29,141 nt of DNA from contig CALCNX010000119.1 in assembly GCA_937899715.1 (NCBI GenBank), positions 1 through 29,141 of the forward strand, written 5' to 3'. Shown here in pieces: positions 1 through 8,242 of this stretch. Every line of letters begins with the position of its first letter. The first letter of the stretch is position 1. A program made the position numbers and the translations under genes. The DNA comes from an uncultured bacterium (GTDB lineage Bacteria > Bacteroidota > Ignavibacteria > Kapaibacteriales > UBA4661). Below the pieces are notes generated by a model. The model ran no database searches. It was not told the DNA's origin and saw nothing but the letters and a program-made list of their open reading frames with translations.

Positions 1-118
1 TTGTTGTTCTGCAAGGCGATGCGAAAGAAAATACAACATCCACATAATACCCCTGCCACCATCTGCCAAGCACGCCACCACTCATCCCAAACACCATCCA
101 ATAGCACACCAAATCTTT

Positions 119-1849
119 ATGAGCAAAAATTTCCGCATTGACGACATCACACTTTCGGCATCGCCGCCTAAATTTTTACCCGACGTTTCCACAGAGGAGG
201 CGGTGCGTAAAGGAACCGTGCGGCGTACATCACCATCAAATGGTTCGCCCGAAGTCGCTTTTACAGATACTTCTTCTGAGTTAGCGCCTCAACATGGTTT
301 CGTTACAGCGATTGACGTAGGCACAAACTCGTTTCATGCGGTTGTGGCAAGCGTTAGTTCCAAAGGCGTATTCACAATTCAGAGTAGAGACAAAGAAAAT
401 GTGCGGCTTGGCGAATCAACAAGCGACATGAAATATATTTCGCCGGAAGCAATGCAGCGCGGAGTGGCAGCAATGAAACGCTTTGCACGAATGTCTGCTG
501 TGGCAAAAGCACCCGTGCGAGCTATCGGCACAAGCGCGATGCGCGAAGCAATCAACCGTGACGAATTTGTGCGGCTGGTGCAGGAAGAAACGGGCATCAC
601 GATTGAAGTGGTCTCCGGCAACGAGGAAGCTCGTCTTATCTATCTTGGCGTATTGCAGGCGCTTCCAATCTTGGACACAAAAGCCCTTGTCATTGATATT
701 GGTGGAGGTTCGACCGAGACCATTGTGGGGTATCGCGGTGAAATGCTCTACGGACACAGCGCAAAGCTCGGTGCTATCAGGCTTACACGGCGTTTTTTTA
801 ATAACGACAGGCTTTCCGCGAAAGCCATCAAAGACTGTCGTGAATTTATTCGTGGTGAGTGGGCGCTGGTTTTTCGTTCGATTCAGGTCTGTGGCTTTGA
901 TAAAGCGGTGGCAAGTTCGGGCACGGCACAAACAATAGCGGCGGTAGCATTGGCGCAGAAAAATCGCCTTTTTGACGACGACGATGAAGCGTTGAACGGT
1001 GTTACGCTGACGCAGAGTGAGGTTTTGTCGGCAATAGAAGCTATTTTGAAAGAAAAAACGACCAAAAAACGAAGTGAAATTTCGGGCATGGACCCGAAGC
1101 GTGTGGATATTATCGTCGGGGGCGCACTGATTCTGGAACAAGCCATGACGCGGCTGAACATACGCGAGTTGACAATTTCGGATTATGCCCTGCGCGAGGG
1201 AATTTTGCTGGATTACTACCAAAAGCAATTCGATATTGAGCGCTATCATCACCTGAGCCGTCTGCGCTACGAAAGTGTGATGAACCTTTGCGATACCTGC
1301 CAGATTGATAAACGCCACGCCGAGCACGTGCGCACACTTGCTGTGCAGATATTCGACGAACTCAAGGACGCGGGCTTGCATACGTTCAGCGAAAGCGACC
1401 GCGAGCTTCTGGAAGCCGCTTCACTGCTGCATGATGTGGGGTATCATATTTCATCCGACCAACACCATAAGCACAGCTACTATATCATCCGAAATTCGCC
1501 GCTTCTGGGCTTTACCAACGATGAGGAAGAGCTTATTGCCAACATTGCCCGCTATCACCGCAAAAGTCACCCAAAGCCCAAGCACGAGAACTTTCAGCGT
1601 GTGCCGCCTGCCAAGCGACCGCTTGTGTCCTTGTTTGCAGGGATATTGCGCATCGCCGAGGGACTGGACAGGCGACGGCAGATGATTATCCGAAATGTCT
1701 CCGTTCAGATTCACGGTGCGGAATTGGTTTTTGAGCTTCAGTGCCGTGAGTGCGAAGACACGCCGGAAATTGAGGTTTGGAGCGCGGAGCGGCGGACACC
1801 GCTCTTAGAAGAACAGCTTGGAAAAAAGATAGTTTTTCGTTTGGCGTAA
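119..1849 (+). CDS. Ppx/GppA family phosphatase with C-terminal HD domain
   Basis: Members of this family hydrolyse the terminal phosphate of inorganic polyphosphate (Ppx) or of pppGpp (GppA) in the cytoplasm; sequence alone does not decide which. The ASKHA-fold part runs from about residue 61 to 370. It shows phosphate-binding loop 1 (DVGTNSFH, 66-73), the SGNEEARL segment carrying the family's catalytic Glu (166-173), and loop 2 (DIGGGSTE, 193-200). The C-terminal part (about 385-540) is HD-like, with H400, H403 and the LLHDVG motif at H438-D439. Residues 1-58 are a polar, probably disordered extension not typical of the family. The start is the only ATG before the domain; no Shine-Dalgarno site is visible. 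A beta-barrel gene begins 24 bases downstream on the same strand, so the two may be co-transcribed. Confidence 0.93.
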   Translation: MSKNFRIDDITLSASPPKFLPDVSTEEAVRKGTVRRTSPSNGSPEVAFTDTSSELAPQHGFVTAIDVGTNSFHAVVASVSSKGVFTIQSRDKENVRLGESTSDMKYISPEAMQRGVAAMKRFARMSAVAKAPVRAIGTSAMREAINRDEFVRLVQEETGITIEVVSGNEEARLIYLGVLQALPILDTKALVIDIGGGSTETIVGYRGEMLYGHSAKLGAIRLTRRFFNNDRLSAKAIKDCREFIRGEWALVFRSIQVCGFDKAVASSGTAQTIAAVALAQKNRLFDDDDEALNGVTLTQSEVLSAIEAILKEKTTKKRSEISGMDPKRVDIIVGGALILEQAMTRLNIRELTISDYALREGILLDYYQKQFDIERYHHLSRLRYESVMNLCDTCQIDKRHAEHVRTLAVQIFDELKDAGLHTFSESDRELLEAASLLHDVGYHISSDQHHKHSYYIIRNSPLLGFTNDEEELIANIARYHRKSHPKPKHENFQRVPPAKRPLVSLFAGILRIAEGLDRRRQMIIRNVSVQIHGAELVFELQCRECEDTPEIEVWSAERRTPLLEEQLGKKIVFRLA

Positions 1850-1873
1850 AGTTGAATTTATCTTGTACCAACC

Positions 1874-2806
1874 ATGAACAGCGCATTATTCCTACCTTCC
1901 CGAATCCTTGCTATTACTACGCTTCTACTGATAAGCATTCTTTCTGCATCTGCCAAAGCGGGCGATAATTCTCCCGATGAACAATGGAAAATCGGTAATC
2001 GTATTCTCGTGCGAGGTGGCGTGTCGGTGCCGATGTTTGGTTTTGCCTCGCTGCCAATAACAATTGCAGACTTCACGCCGCAAGAGGGAAGAATGCCTGC
2101 GGGAGCAGCTATACTCGGCGCAACCTTTGGTGTGGGAACAATGTACCGACTGCATCCGAGCGTGGCGGTTATTGGTGGGCTGGATGTGAGTTACAACCCG
2201 TACAATACTGCCGAAGCAGAGAAAAATTTGCGCACAAGCATTGGTGCCATCAACCTTCTGGGACTGAATATCAATTTGCTTTCCTCAGCACTGGCGAGTA
2301 TTCTTCAGTCCTCGTCGTCGTTCACTGCGCAGGCGCATTGGAACGGCACATTGACGGGCGGCTTGCGCTATGATTTTCAGATTGTTCCCGCAATACTAAG
2401 CGCGTATCTGTCGGGTGAAATTGGCGCAATGTATGGGGTGTATCCGCAAACGGAATCGAAGGTGAACCTGACTATTCCGCTTTTCAATATCAACGCTGAT
2501 ATTATCAACACCGTCAAGCAAACAAGCGGTGTGGGGTTCGTGTGGGCAGTTGGCGGTGGTTTGCTCGTCTCGGAGCGGGTGAATCTGGGGGTGCGCTATG
2601 TGGCGGCAGCACCGACCTACACAAGCAGCATTGCAACTGTTGTGGACTCACGCGGTGGCGCGACTGGAACGCTTACCATTCCGGGCATTGGGCGCATTAG
2701 TTCGCAGGATATTGTCTCTTCAATTTTGGGTGCGTTTCCTGAACGCAATGCCCCATTCTCTTTCCCGACAACGATGATTCAATGCACGATTGCATATGTG
2801 TTTTAG
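1874..2806 (+). CDS. Predicted outer-membrane beta-barrel protein
   Basis: Function not recognised. The 310-residue product opens with a Sec signal peptide (hydrophobic 11-26, cleavage probably near the ASAKA segment around residue 29). The rest alternates short amphipathic strands with Gly-rich turns, for example TGGLRYDFQI, VNLGVRYVAA and GVGFVWAVGGGLLV, and it ends in Phe (TIAYVF). This is the usual layout of an 8-12 stranded outer-membrane barrel. The ATG lies 24 bases after the Ppx/GppA gene, and no other plausible start keeps the signal peptide. An 8-bp inverted repeat, TTTAGCGT/ACGCTAAA (2802-2809 and 2829-2836), spans the stop codon. A T-run follows only about 27 bases later, so it is at best a weak terminator. 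Confidence 0.75.
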   Translation: MNSALFLPSRILAITTLLLISILSASAKAGDNSPDEQWKIGNRILVRGGVSVPMFGFASLPITIADFTPQEGRMPAGAAILGATFGVGTMYRLHPSVAVIGGLDVSYNPYNTAEAEKNLRTSIGAINLLGLNINLLSSALASILQSSSSFTAQAHWNGTLTGGLRYDFQIVPAILSAYLSGEIGAMYGVYPQTESKVNLTIPLFNINADIINTVKQTSGVGFVWAVGGGLLVSERVNLGVRYVAAAPTYTSSIATVVDSRGGATGTLTIPGIGRISSQDIVSSILGAFPERNAPFSFPTTMIQCTIAYVF

Positions 2807-2909
2807 CGTGGTAAGAAAAGTGTGCAAAACGCTAAAGCCTCTTGAAATCTGATGTTTTCGACTTTTTTTTTATCGTTTGTCAGATTGGCTCATAGCATTG
2901 TACGACAAG

Positions 2910-3833
2910 TTAGTGCAGCTCTTCTTGCATCAAGGTTTCCAGTTTATAGCCCTTCCCGTGAATATTGCTCAATTTCAGGGACGAATCGCCACTCAATTTT
3001 TTTCTGAGTTTGGAGATAAACATATCAAGACTACGTCCTACGATAACTCCCTCATCTTCCCAAACTTCTTTTTGTAGCCTGTTTCGTTCAATGATTTGAT
3101 TGGGATTGCTGGCAAAGATGTGCAGTAATTTCGATTCTTTTGCGGTCAACTCTATTGTTTCTCCGTCTATGACAAGGTACTGGTTTTCATAGTAAAAAAG
3201 CGCTTTACCAAGACACAAGAGCGGGCGCTGTGCAGTAGGGGTATTGGGGACTGTGTTTTCTATGGTATGTTGTTGTGACTGAGAGCGATTTTTTTTCCAT
3301 AGTTTTGCTCCTACAAAGAAAAATCCTACCGTCAGCAAGCCAACTCCTATAAATAAATATCTGGTGCGCGAACCGAAAGCCGCCTCATTTGCAAAATGTA
3401 TATTGATGTAATAGCATCGTACCGGCTGGGTTCTTCCTGTACAGGCTACTATATTGTTTTGCCTACTTTCCAGCATCGCATAGCCAAAGACCACTTCATT
3501 AGTCGAACAATCATAGACGTTTACGATATAATCCCGCGATAAATGGTGTGCGATAATAGTCTGTTCTACAATTTTGATAAGTGTATCAGGAACAAATGTA
3601 AAACGGCTTTCAAATCGGATTTGAAATTCATTTTCGCTCAATCGCTGGACAGGGAGCACTCTTGAGACACTATCTCCTACGCTCAGTAGAATGTGATGCC
3701 CGATTTTTCTGATGACGAGATTCATAGTTTCTTCCGAAAAACTCTCATCATCGGCTTTTAATGTGCTACTGCTCGTGAAAGATAGAAGGTACACTATTAC
3801 CACGGTTACTAGACTGAAGTGCTTAAAATTCAT
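2910..3833 (-). CDS. Membrane-anchored winged-helix (OmpR/PhoB-type) regulator with periplasmic sensor region
   Basis: This is a one-component transmembrane transcription regulator. With the ATG at 3833 the protein has 307 residues: an N-terminal signal/anchor (about 5-22), a predicted periplasmic region (about 28-157, with Cys at 109, 131 and 140), one membrane helix (about 159-177), a polar linker, and a C-terminal winged-helix domain (about 205-298). The last contains IELTAKESKLLHIF, an acidic loop, the recognition-helix region SLDMFISKLRKKL and the wing motif NIHGKGYKL. The topology is the reverse of CadC/ToxR, whose DNA-binding domain is N-terminal. There is no receiver domain. The frame extends 7 codons to a TTG at 3854, but the ATG gives a better signal sequence. 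It is divergent from the propeller gene at 4114, across 280 bases, and a regulatory link is plausible. The region is AT-richer than its flanks. Confidence 0.85.
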   Translation of the reverse strand: MNFKHFSLVTVVIVYLLSFTSSSTLKADDESFSEETMNLVIRKIGHHILLSVGDSVSRVLPVQRLSENEFQIRFESRFTFVPDTLIKIVEQTIIAHHLSRDYIVNVYDCSTNEVVFGYAMLESRQNNIVACTGRTQPVRCYYINIHFANEAAFGSRTRYLFIGVGLLTVGFFFVGAKLWKKNRSQSQQHTIENTVPNTPTAQRPLLCLGKALFYYENQYLVIDGETIELTAKESKLLHIFASNPNQIIERNRLQKEVWEDEGVIVGRSLDMFISKLRKKLSGDSSLKLSNIHGKGYKLETLMQEELH

Positions 3834-4113
3834 TGTTCTATAAAATTTTATCAAGTGTAAAAATGGTTTTTACGGTGAATTTACAATGCTTGACACTTCT
3901 TTACACGGCTCTCTCTTTGGGAGACAGTATGTTTGTGCAAATCACTATTGTCATCTACGAAAAACTACGACAATGGATACAATAAACAAAACACGTGCGC
4001 CTACACGAAGCCGCAATGCCATCAATTCAGATGGATAAACCGACCGTGATGACAAGGCAGTAGCAACTACAATACCAATAATTTTTATTCATTTACAAAA
4101 AGGTTTAAGCACA

Positions 4114-5292
4114 ATGTACACTTACATCCATGCACTCGTATTGGTTTTATTATCAATCGTTTCCTTCAACGGAGATAATAAAACGAAATACCCTGATGAA
4201 AGCACAAGCAAACGAAAAGTAATGCCGTTTAAGCAAGCGATACAAGCAAATAATAACAATTTCAGCGTTGATACTGCTACCGTAGCAGCAAGTAACAATA
4301 TACGCTCCATATTGCAGGATAGAGCCGGAAATCTTTGGTTTGCCACTGACGGCGAAGGCGTGTGCCGTTATGATGGGAAATCATTTACCAGTTTTACACA
4401 GAGAGATGGTTTGAGTAGCAATTTTGTCCGAAGTATTCAGGAAGACAGACGCGGCAATCTTTGGTTCGGAACCCGAGATGGGGTTTGCCGTTACGATGGC
4501 AAGTCTTTTACTAATTTTACAATGACCAGTTTTGTCCTTCATTCGGAACTGCTGAACAATTTTTCTTCGGGCAAGTTTTGGCAAGGCTCATGTGGTGGCA
4601 GCGAAGACCTTTGGTTTGGGAACGCTAACGGCGCTTATCATTTCGACGGCAAATTATTTACCTCGTTGTCATTACCTGTTGACGAGACTGATGCTAAATT
4701 ACGCCGTTCTCAGCCCGGAGCAAACCGAACTGCGTATTCAATTTACAGTGTATTAAAAGATAACACGGGAAACCTTTGGTTTGGTTCCGAGCAAAAAGGC
4801 GTGTTCCGTTACGATGGAAAGTCTTTTACCAATGCTCGAATGAGCGAAAAAGAGGTGGGGTTTGCGGTTCGTTGTATATTTCAGGATAAAAATGGGAGCT
4901 ATTGGTTCGGCAGCAATGGTGCAGGTTTGACCAAATATGATGGAAAAACTCTCACCAATGTTACGGAAGAGAAAGGACTAGGCAATCCTGACTTTGTGAA
5001 AACCTTACGAGGCAAACTCGGTACTCTTGCCCGCGTGTGGACTATTGCTGAGGATAGAAACGGAGACCTCTGGATTGGTACCATTGATGCCGGAGTATGG
5101 CGTTATGACGGAAAAACCCTAAGTAATTTTACAACGAAAGATGGACTGAGCAGCAATGCGATCTGGACGATTTACAAAGATAGAACCGGAAAACTTTGGT
5201 TCGGTACCGACGGTGGGGGAGTCTGTACATTCGATGGAAAATCATTTGCAAAATTTACACTTCCCCGAAACAATAGTGAAGACGGTTGTTGA
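4114..5292 (+). CDS. Stand-alone secreted beta-propeller (Reg_prop repeats)
   Basis: The 392-residue product has a signal-like hydrophobic N terminus (6-18) and seven copies of the two-component regulator propeller repeat. Each has a core like NLWFGT..GVCRYDGKSF, beginning near residues 73, 115, 165, 220, 262, 318 and 360. Seven repeats fit one complete seven-bladed propeller. In Bacteroidota such repeats usually form the periplasmic sensor half of hybrid two-component regulators, with about 14 blades, a Y_Y_Y domain, a kinase and a regulator. Here the protein ends right after the seventh blade. No downstream frame continues the domain, so it does not look like a frameshift. Between this gene and its divergent neighbour there is a TATGTTTG element (3928-3935) matching the Bacteroidota -7 box, but no convincing -33 box. 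It may sense ligand for the adjacent membrane regulator; that is inference. Confidence 0.85.
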   Translation: MYTYIHALVLVLLSIVSFNGDNKTKYPDESTSKRKVMPFKQAIQANNNNFSVDTATVAASNNIRSILQDRAGNLWFATDGEGVCRYDGKSFTSFTQRDGLSSNFVRSIQEDRRGNLWFGTRDGVCRYDGKSFTNFTMTSFVLHSELLNNFSSGKFWQGSCGGSEDLWFGNANGAYHFDGKLFTSLSLPVDETDAKLRRSQPGANRTAYSIYSVLKDNTGNLWFGSEQKGVFRYDGKSFTNARMSEKEVGFAVRCIFQDKNGSYWFGSNGAGLTKYDGKTLTNVTEEKGLGNPDFVKTLRGKLGTLARVWTIAEDRNGDLWIGTIDAGVWRYDGKTLSNFTTKDGLSSNAIWTIYKDRTGKLWFGTDGGGVCTFDGKSFAKFTLPRNNSEDGC

Positions 5293-5320
5293 TGGAGGTA
5301 AATTGTTGAGAGAAGTACCA

Positions 5321-5362
5321 AAAACACCAACGCCGCCCGGAACAAGGTTCCAAGCGGCGTTG
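5321..5362 (-). terminator. Intrinsic terminator after the aminotransferase gene
   Basis: A strong hairpin lies between two convergent genes. The outer arms CAACGCCGC (5328-5336) and GCGGCGTTG (5354-5362) form 9 perfect base pairs. After a 2x2 internal loop, GGAAC (5339-5343) pairs with GTTCC (5347-5351) around a 3-base loop. Read on the minus strand the stem is followed by GTGTTTTTGG, a short U-tract. The plus-strand side has no U-tract, so it best serves the minus-strand gene ending at 5536, although it is about 170 bases downstream of that stop. Confidence 0.6.
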
Positions 5363-5535
5363 ATGCTTCAGAGAGGAGGCTTTTCCGTTGCCGGAATTGC
5401 CTCGCCGTGTGCGTCCCCATTAGATAGCCACGGGTTCGAGAGTTGTTGTTTTCGTTGTACCAATTTTCTTCGTCGATGTTCTTTCCATATCCTTCATGCG
5501 GTTTTACGCTTACGCGGCTTTACGCATCCGCTCCT

Positions 5536-6753
5536 TTACGCTGTCGCTCCTTGCGGAAGCATTTCGCGCATAAGCGTTCCGAGGCGCTTGATTCCTTCTT
5601 CAATCGTTGCTGCATCGGAGCAAGAGTAGTTGAGGCGCATGGTATTCGAGCCGCCACCATTGACATAGAACGGTACGCCCGGCACGAAAGCGACTTTTTG
5701 CTTGATAGCAGCATCAAAGAATTTCACGGTTGAGAAGTGTTCCGGCATTGTTACCCACACAAACATACCGCCTTCGGGTTTGGTGGAAACTGCTTCCGCC
5801 GGGAAGTGACGTGCGATAGAACCAAGCATCGCCTCGCACTGCGAACTGTATGCGTCGGTGATACGGCGAATATGCGCATCAAGGTCGTTATTGACAAGGT
5901 ACTCGTGCATAATGCGCTGACCGACAAAGTTTGTGTGTAGGTCGGTTGCTTGCTTGGCAATAATCAGTTTTTCCATGAGCGGTTTTGCTGCTACCACCCA
6001 GCCAAGGCGGAATCCGGGAGCGGCAATTTTCGAGAACGAACCGAACATGATACATTGGTCGCCGAAGTAGGAGCGAAGCGATTTTGCGCGAACACCTGCA
6101 AATCGTAAATCACCGTAAGGGTCGTCTTCAATCACGATGGTATTGCGTCCCATGAGTGCCGATGCAACACGCTCCCGTGTAGCTTCGGTATAACTGATGC
6201 CTGTTGGATTTTGGAAGTTCGGAATCGCTGAGAAGAGCTTCACGGCTTGTTTATCGTAGAGAGCTTCCAATTCATCCACATCTACGCCTTCGTTGGTGAG
6301 CGTAACGCCTTCAAATTTGGGCTGATAGACCGACAACGACTGAATTGCACCTAAGTAACCGGGGCTTTCCATCGCAATCGTATCGCCCGGATTAACAAGA
6401 ACTTTCCCCACAAGGTCAATACCCTGTTGCGAACCGCTTGTAATCAAGATTTCTTCGGGCTTAATATCTAAGCCTTGAACTTTTTTGTATCGTGCCGAAA
6501 TATACTCACGAAGCGGCAAGTAGCCTTCTGTTTGAGCATATTGAAGCGCAGTGCGCCCGCTTGTGGAAAAGACCGTATCGGCAGCGCGTTGAAATGCTTC
6601 CACTGGAAACAGTGCCGGATTCGGCAAACCGCCCGCGAAGGAGATGATGTCTGGCTGCACCGTTGTTTTCAAGATTTCACGAATGAAAGACGTAGGTACG
6701 CCGCTCATGCGCTCGGCAAAAAGGCTCGTGGGGTTGAAGGGTGCAGTATTCAT
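5536..6753 (-). CDS. PLP-dependent aminotransferase, fold type I (LysN / 2-aminoadipate aminotransferase-like)
   Basis: A cytoplasmic aminotransferase of 405 residues, normal for the group that includes LysN/2-aminoadipate aminotransferase and the aminotransferase part of MocR proteins. The Schiff-base lysine is K242 in GSFSKIAAPGFRLGW. Other cofactor or substrate positions visible are the NPTG motif (N182 to G185), the EDDPYG motif with D210/D211 and Y213, and the carboxylate-binding Arg in TMRLNYS (R373). The N terminus (ISFAGGLPNPALFP) is typical of this subfamily. The substrate cannot be fixed from sequence; branched-chain, aromatic or 2-aminoadipate substrates are all possible. The ATG at 6753 has no clear Shine-Dalgarno site. 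A related aminotransferase domain occurs in the MocR regulator at 8243, which could control this gene; that is inference. Confidence 0.93.
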   Translation of the reverse strand: MNTAPFNPTSLFAERMSGVPTSFIREILKTTVQPDIISFAGGLPNPALFPVEAFQRAADTVFSTSGRTALQYAQTEGYLPLREYISARYKKVQGLDIKPEEILITSGSQQGIDLVGKVLVNPGDTIAMESPGYLGAIQSLSVYQPKFEGVTLTNEGVDVDELEALYDKQAVKLFSAIPNFQNPTGISYTEATRERVASALMGRNTIVIEDDPYGDLRFAGVRAKSLRSYFGDQCIMFGSFSKIAAPGFRLGWVVAAKPLMEKLIIAKQATDLHTNFVGQRIMHEYLVNNDLDAHIRRITDAYSSQCEAMLGSIARHFPAEAVSTKPEGGMFVWVTMPEHFSTVKFFDAAIKQKVAFVPGVPFYVNGGGSNTMRLNYSCSDAATIEEGIKRLGTLMREMLPQGATA

Positions 6754-6842
6754 GGTTGTGCTTTGGATACGTTATGAATTGTGAGATGATTGCTTTATCG
6801 TGAAAGGCAAATTTTCTTTTGTGTGTTTTCTATGCCGAGCTT

Positions 6843-7340
6843 TTATCTATCCATGTTCCCTAGTTGAGTCAGCGCCTCGCCTGTGACGCGGAACATTGTC
6901 CATTCGTCCATCGGTTGTGCGCCAAGACTTTTGTAAAAATCGATTGCCGGGGTGTTCCAGTCCAATACCGACCACTCCAAACGCCCGCATTGGCGCTCTT
7001 CTGCCAATCGTGCGAGATAAATAAGCAGAGACTTTCCATACCCTTTGCCGCGAAATTCCGGCTTGACAAATAGGTCTTCCAAGTAAATACCCGGCTTGGA
7101 TAAAAACGTGGAGTAATTGTGAAAGAAGAGCGCGAAGCCAGCAGGAACGCCGCTTGCGTCATAACCGATAACAACCTCTGCAAATGTTTTTTCGCCGAAA
7201 AGTGTTGTGCGAAGAGATTCTTCCGTGGCAACGACCTCATGCGTCAATTTTTCGTATTCTGCTAGCGCTTTGATAAACTCAAGAATGATGGGAACGTCAT
7301 TGTGAGTGGCAGAACGAATATTGAGATTGTTGATGAGCAT
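6843..7340 (-). CDS. GNAT N-acetyltransferase, diamine/thialysine acetyltransferase-like
   Basis: A GNAT-fold enzyme transferring acetyl from acetyl-CoA to an amine. With the ATG at 7340 it has 165 residues, the normal length. The acetyl-CoA binding motif A is clear: YLEDLFVKPEFRGKGYGKSL, with the R-G-K-G-Y-G pyrophosphate loop. It is followed by LEWSVLDWNTPAIDFYKSLG, the motif-B region with the usual N..A..FY..LGA pattern. The pattern resembles spermidine/spermine and thialysine acetyltransferases (SAT1/SAT2 type), so a polyamine or amino-acid-like substrate is likely but unproven. The frame can be extended 32 codons to a TTG at 7436, but that stretch is outside the domain and covers the promoter region. 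It is divergent from the acidic gene at 7519. Confidence 0.88.
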   Translation of the reverse strand: MLINNLNIRSATHNDVPIILEFIKALAEYEKLTHEVVATEESLRTTLFGEKTFAEVVIGYDASGVPAGFALFFHNYSTFLSKPGIYLEDLFVKPEFRGKGYGKSLLIYLARLAEERQCGRLEWSVLDWNTPAIDFYKSLGAQPMDEWTMFRVTGEALTQLGNMDR

Positions 7341-7382
7341 TTGTAAAATCAACGATTGACGCAGTAGAACTTGAACACGATA

Positions 7383-7415
7383 CAAAATTACAACAAAAGA
7401 ATTTTGCAAAACAGA
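7383..7415 (-). promoter_or_regulatory. Candidate promoter for the GNAT gene
   Basis: On the minus strand TAATTTTG (7383-7390) exactly matches the Bacteroidota -7 pattern TAnnTTTG. A -33 box is less certain: TCTG at 7412-7415 has 21-base spacing and one mismatch, while TTTG at 7407-7410 is exact but only 16 bases away. The ATG lies about 43 bases downstream of the -7 box. Confidence 0.35.
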
Positions 7416-7457
7416 TACAATATTGTAGTTTCGCAACCAGTACAGTTAACATTGTAC
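7402..7457. promoter_or_regulatory. Cluster of three palindromes between divergent genes, possible operators
   Basis: Three inverted repeats sit within 56 bases: TTTTGCAAAA (7402-7411), the perfect 12-mer TACAATATTGTA (7416-7427), and GTACA-N8-TGTAC (7440-7444 and 7453-7457) with GTTAAC at its centre. The last two share the TACA...TGTA half-sites. The first covers the -33 region of both divergent promoter candidates and the second overlaps the -7 box of the plus-strand candidate, so a bound dimer would block transcription. The MocR regulator at 8243 is the obvious local candidate, but nothing proves it. Confidence 0.4.
7403..7433 (+). promoter_or_regulatory. Candidate promoter for the Imm33-like/MocR gene pair
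   Basis: TTTG (7403-7406), a 19-base spacer, then TAGTTTCG (7426-7433), which differs from the Bacteroidota -7 pattern TAnnTTTG at one position. The first gene of the pair starts 85 bases further on at 7519. Confidence 0.35.
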
Positions 7458-7518
7458 GGTTTTTCGAGTTATAGAGCATGAAATTTCAATCTTTTCTCAT
7501 CAATATTTTTTTTTCACA

Positions 7519-8235
7519 ATGAGCAATAATAATCAAGAAGCATTTGAAGTAGGGGCATTCAAGCGTGTTATCGCCGGCAAAACCGTGCTTGTCCAGTGCG
7601 ACAGCCGCCTTGAAGCACAAGCAGAATGGCTGCTGAAAACAATCGAAGATATTTCCGAAGAGACAAAAGACACGATTCGTGACGGCTGGACGCTGGAAAT
7701 CGGATTTTCTGTGCTTGCGCTCGTCGAGCGCGACGGAATGTTTGTCGTCTGCGAACCCGACTACGACGACGACCCGTTTGAAAACGTTGTTGAGGATGTA
7801 TCGCGCTCGCTCTGGGTGGTGGTGATGCAGAACGAGGTCGGCGAAGTAACAGGTACGAGCGACTCCTTCAAAATTCCTCGCTTTGATGAAACCGTTGTTT
7901 TGCGCAAAGGTGTTCTTGAAGAAGAACACATTGTTCTTCAACGCGACGAAGCAGAAGAAGACGAAAGCGGCGTAGAAGGCGCAGAAGTCATTGATTCCGG
8001 CTGGTATATTGGCGGCGCTGATGATGACGAAGAAGGCTCCGACGATGAAGAAGACTACGAAGCCTGCTATGTCTATGAACTTTTGGAGTCGCGTCCAATG
8101 CTGCTTTCGGTTCTTGCACTTCCAACGGACTACGTGGTAGTCTTTAACGGCGAGGATATTGAAGCAATTTATGATGAGGAGGACGAAAATGTCTGGAATC
8201 CGGCGGATGATGACGAAGCAGACGACAAAAAATAA
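7519..8235 (+). CDS. Very acidic protein, C-terminal part Imm33/DUF2185-like
   Basis: Function not established. The 238-residue product has no signal peptide or membrane helix and is extremely rich in Asp and Glu, especially at 141-182 and 210-236. Residues about 158-208 follow the pattern I associate with the Imm33/DUF2185 family: a DSGW motif (159-162), Gly, a run of acidic residues, an aromatic-rich helix (YEACYVYELLESRP) and a hydrophobic strand before a Pro turn. In that family many members are thought to be immunity proteins, but the match here is pattern-based. The N-terminal half (residues 1-130) is unassigned. The ATG follows a T-rich stretch with no Shine-Dalgarno site. The stop is 7 bases before the MocR start, so the two are surely co-transcribed. 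No toxin gene is visible next to it. Confidence 0.7.
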   Translation: MSNNNQEAFEVGAFKRVIAGKTVLVQCDSRLEAQAEWLLKTIEDISEETKDTIRDGWTLEIGFSVLALVERDGMFVVCEPDYDDDPFENVVEDVSRSLWVVVMQNEVGEVTGTSDSFKIPRFDETVVLRKGVLEEEHIVLQRDEAEEDESGVEGAEVIDSGWYIGGADDDEEGSDDEEDYEACYVYELLESRPMLLSVLALPTDYVVVFNGEDIEAIYDEEDENVWNPADDDEADDKK

Positions 8236-8242
8236 TCGTCTC

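Noticed and set aside
1..118. Possible edge of a neighbouring gene at the window start
   Set aside because: Frames on both strands stay open to the edge, but none shows a recognisable motif in so few codons, so no partial gene is called.
416..1381. Long minus-strand open frame (321 codons) opposite the Ppx/GppA gene
   Set aside because: It is antisense to a well-supported gene, has no family motif, and a Cys/His/Phe-rich composition typical of shadow frames.
2802..2836. Terminator after the first beta-barrel gene
   Set aside because: The 8-bp stem has a 19-base loop and the T-run is about 27 bases away, so it is mentioned only in the gene entry.
5156..5629. Frameshifted continuation of the propeller protein into a sensor-kinase part
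   Set aside because: Downstream frames show no Y_Y_Y, kinase or receiver motif, and the seventh blade ends cleanly before the stop.
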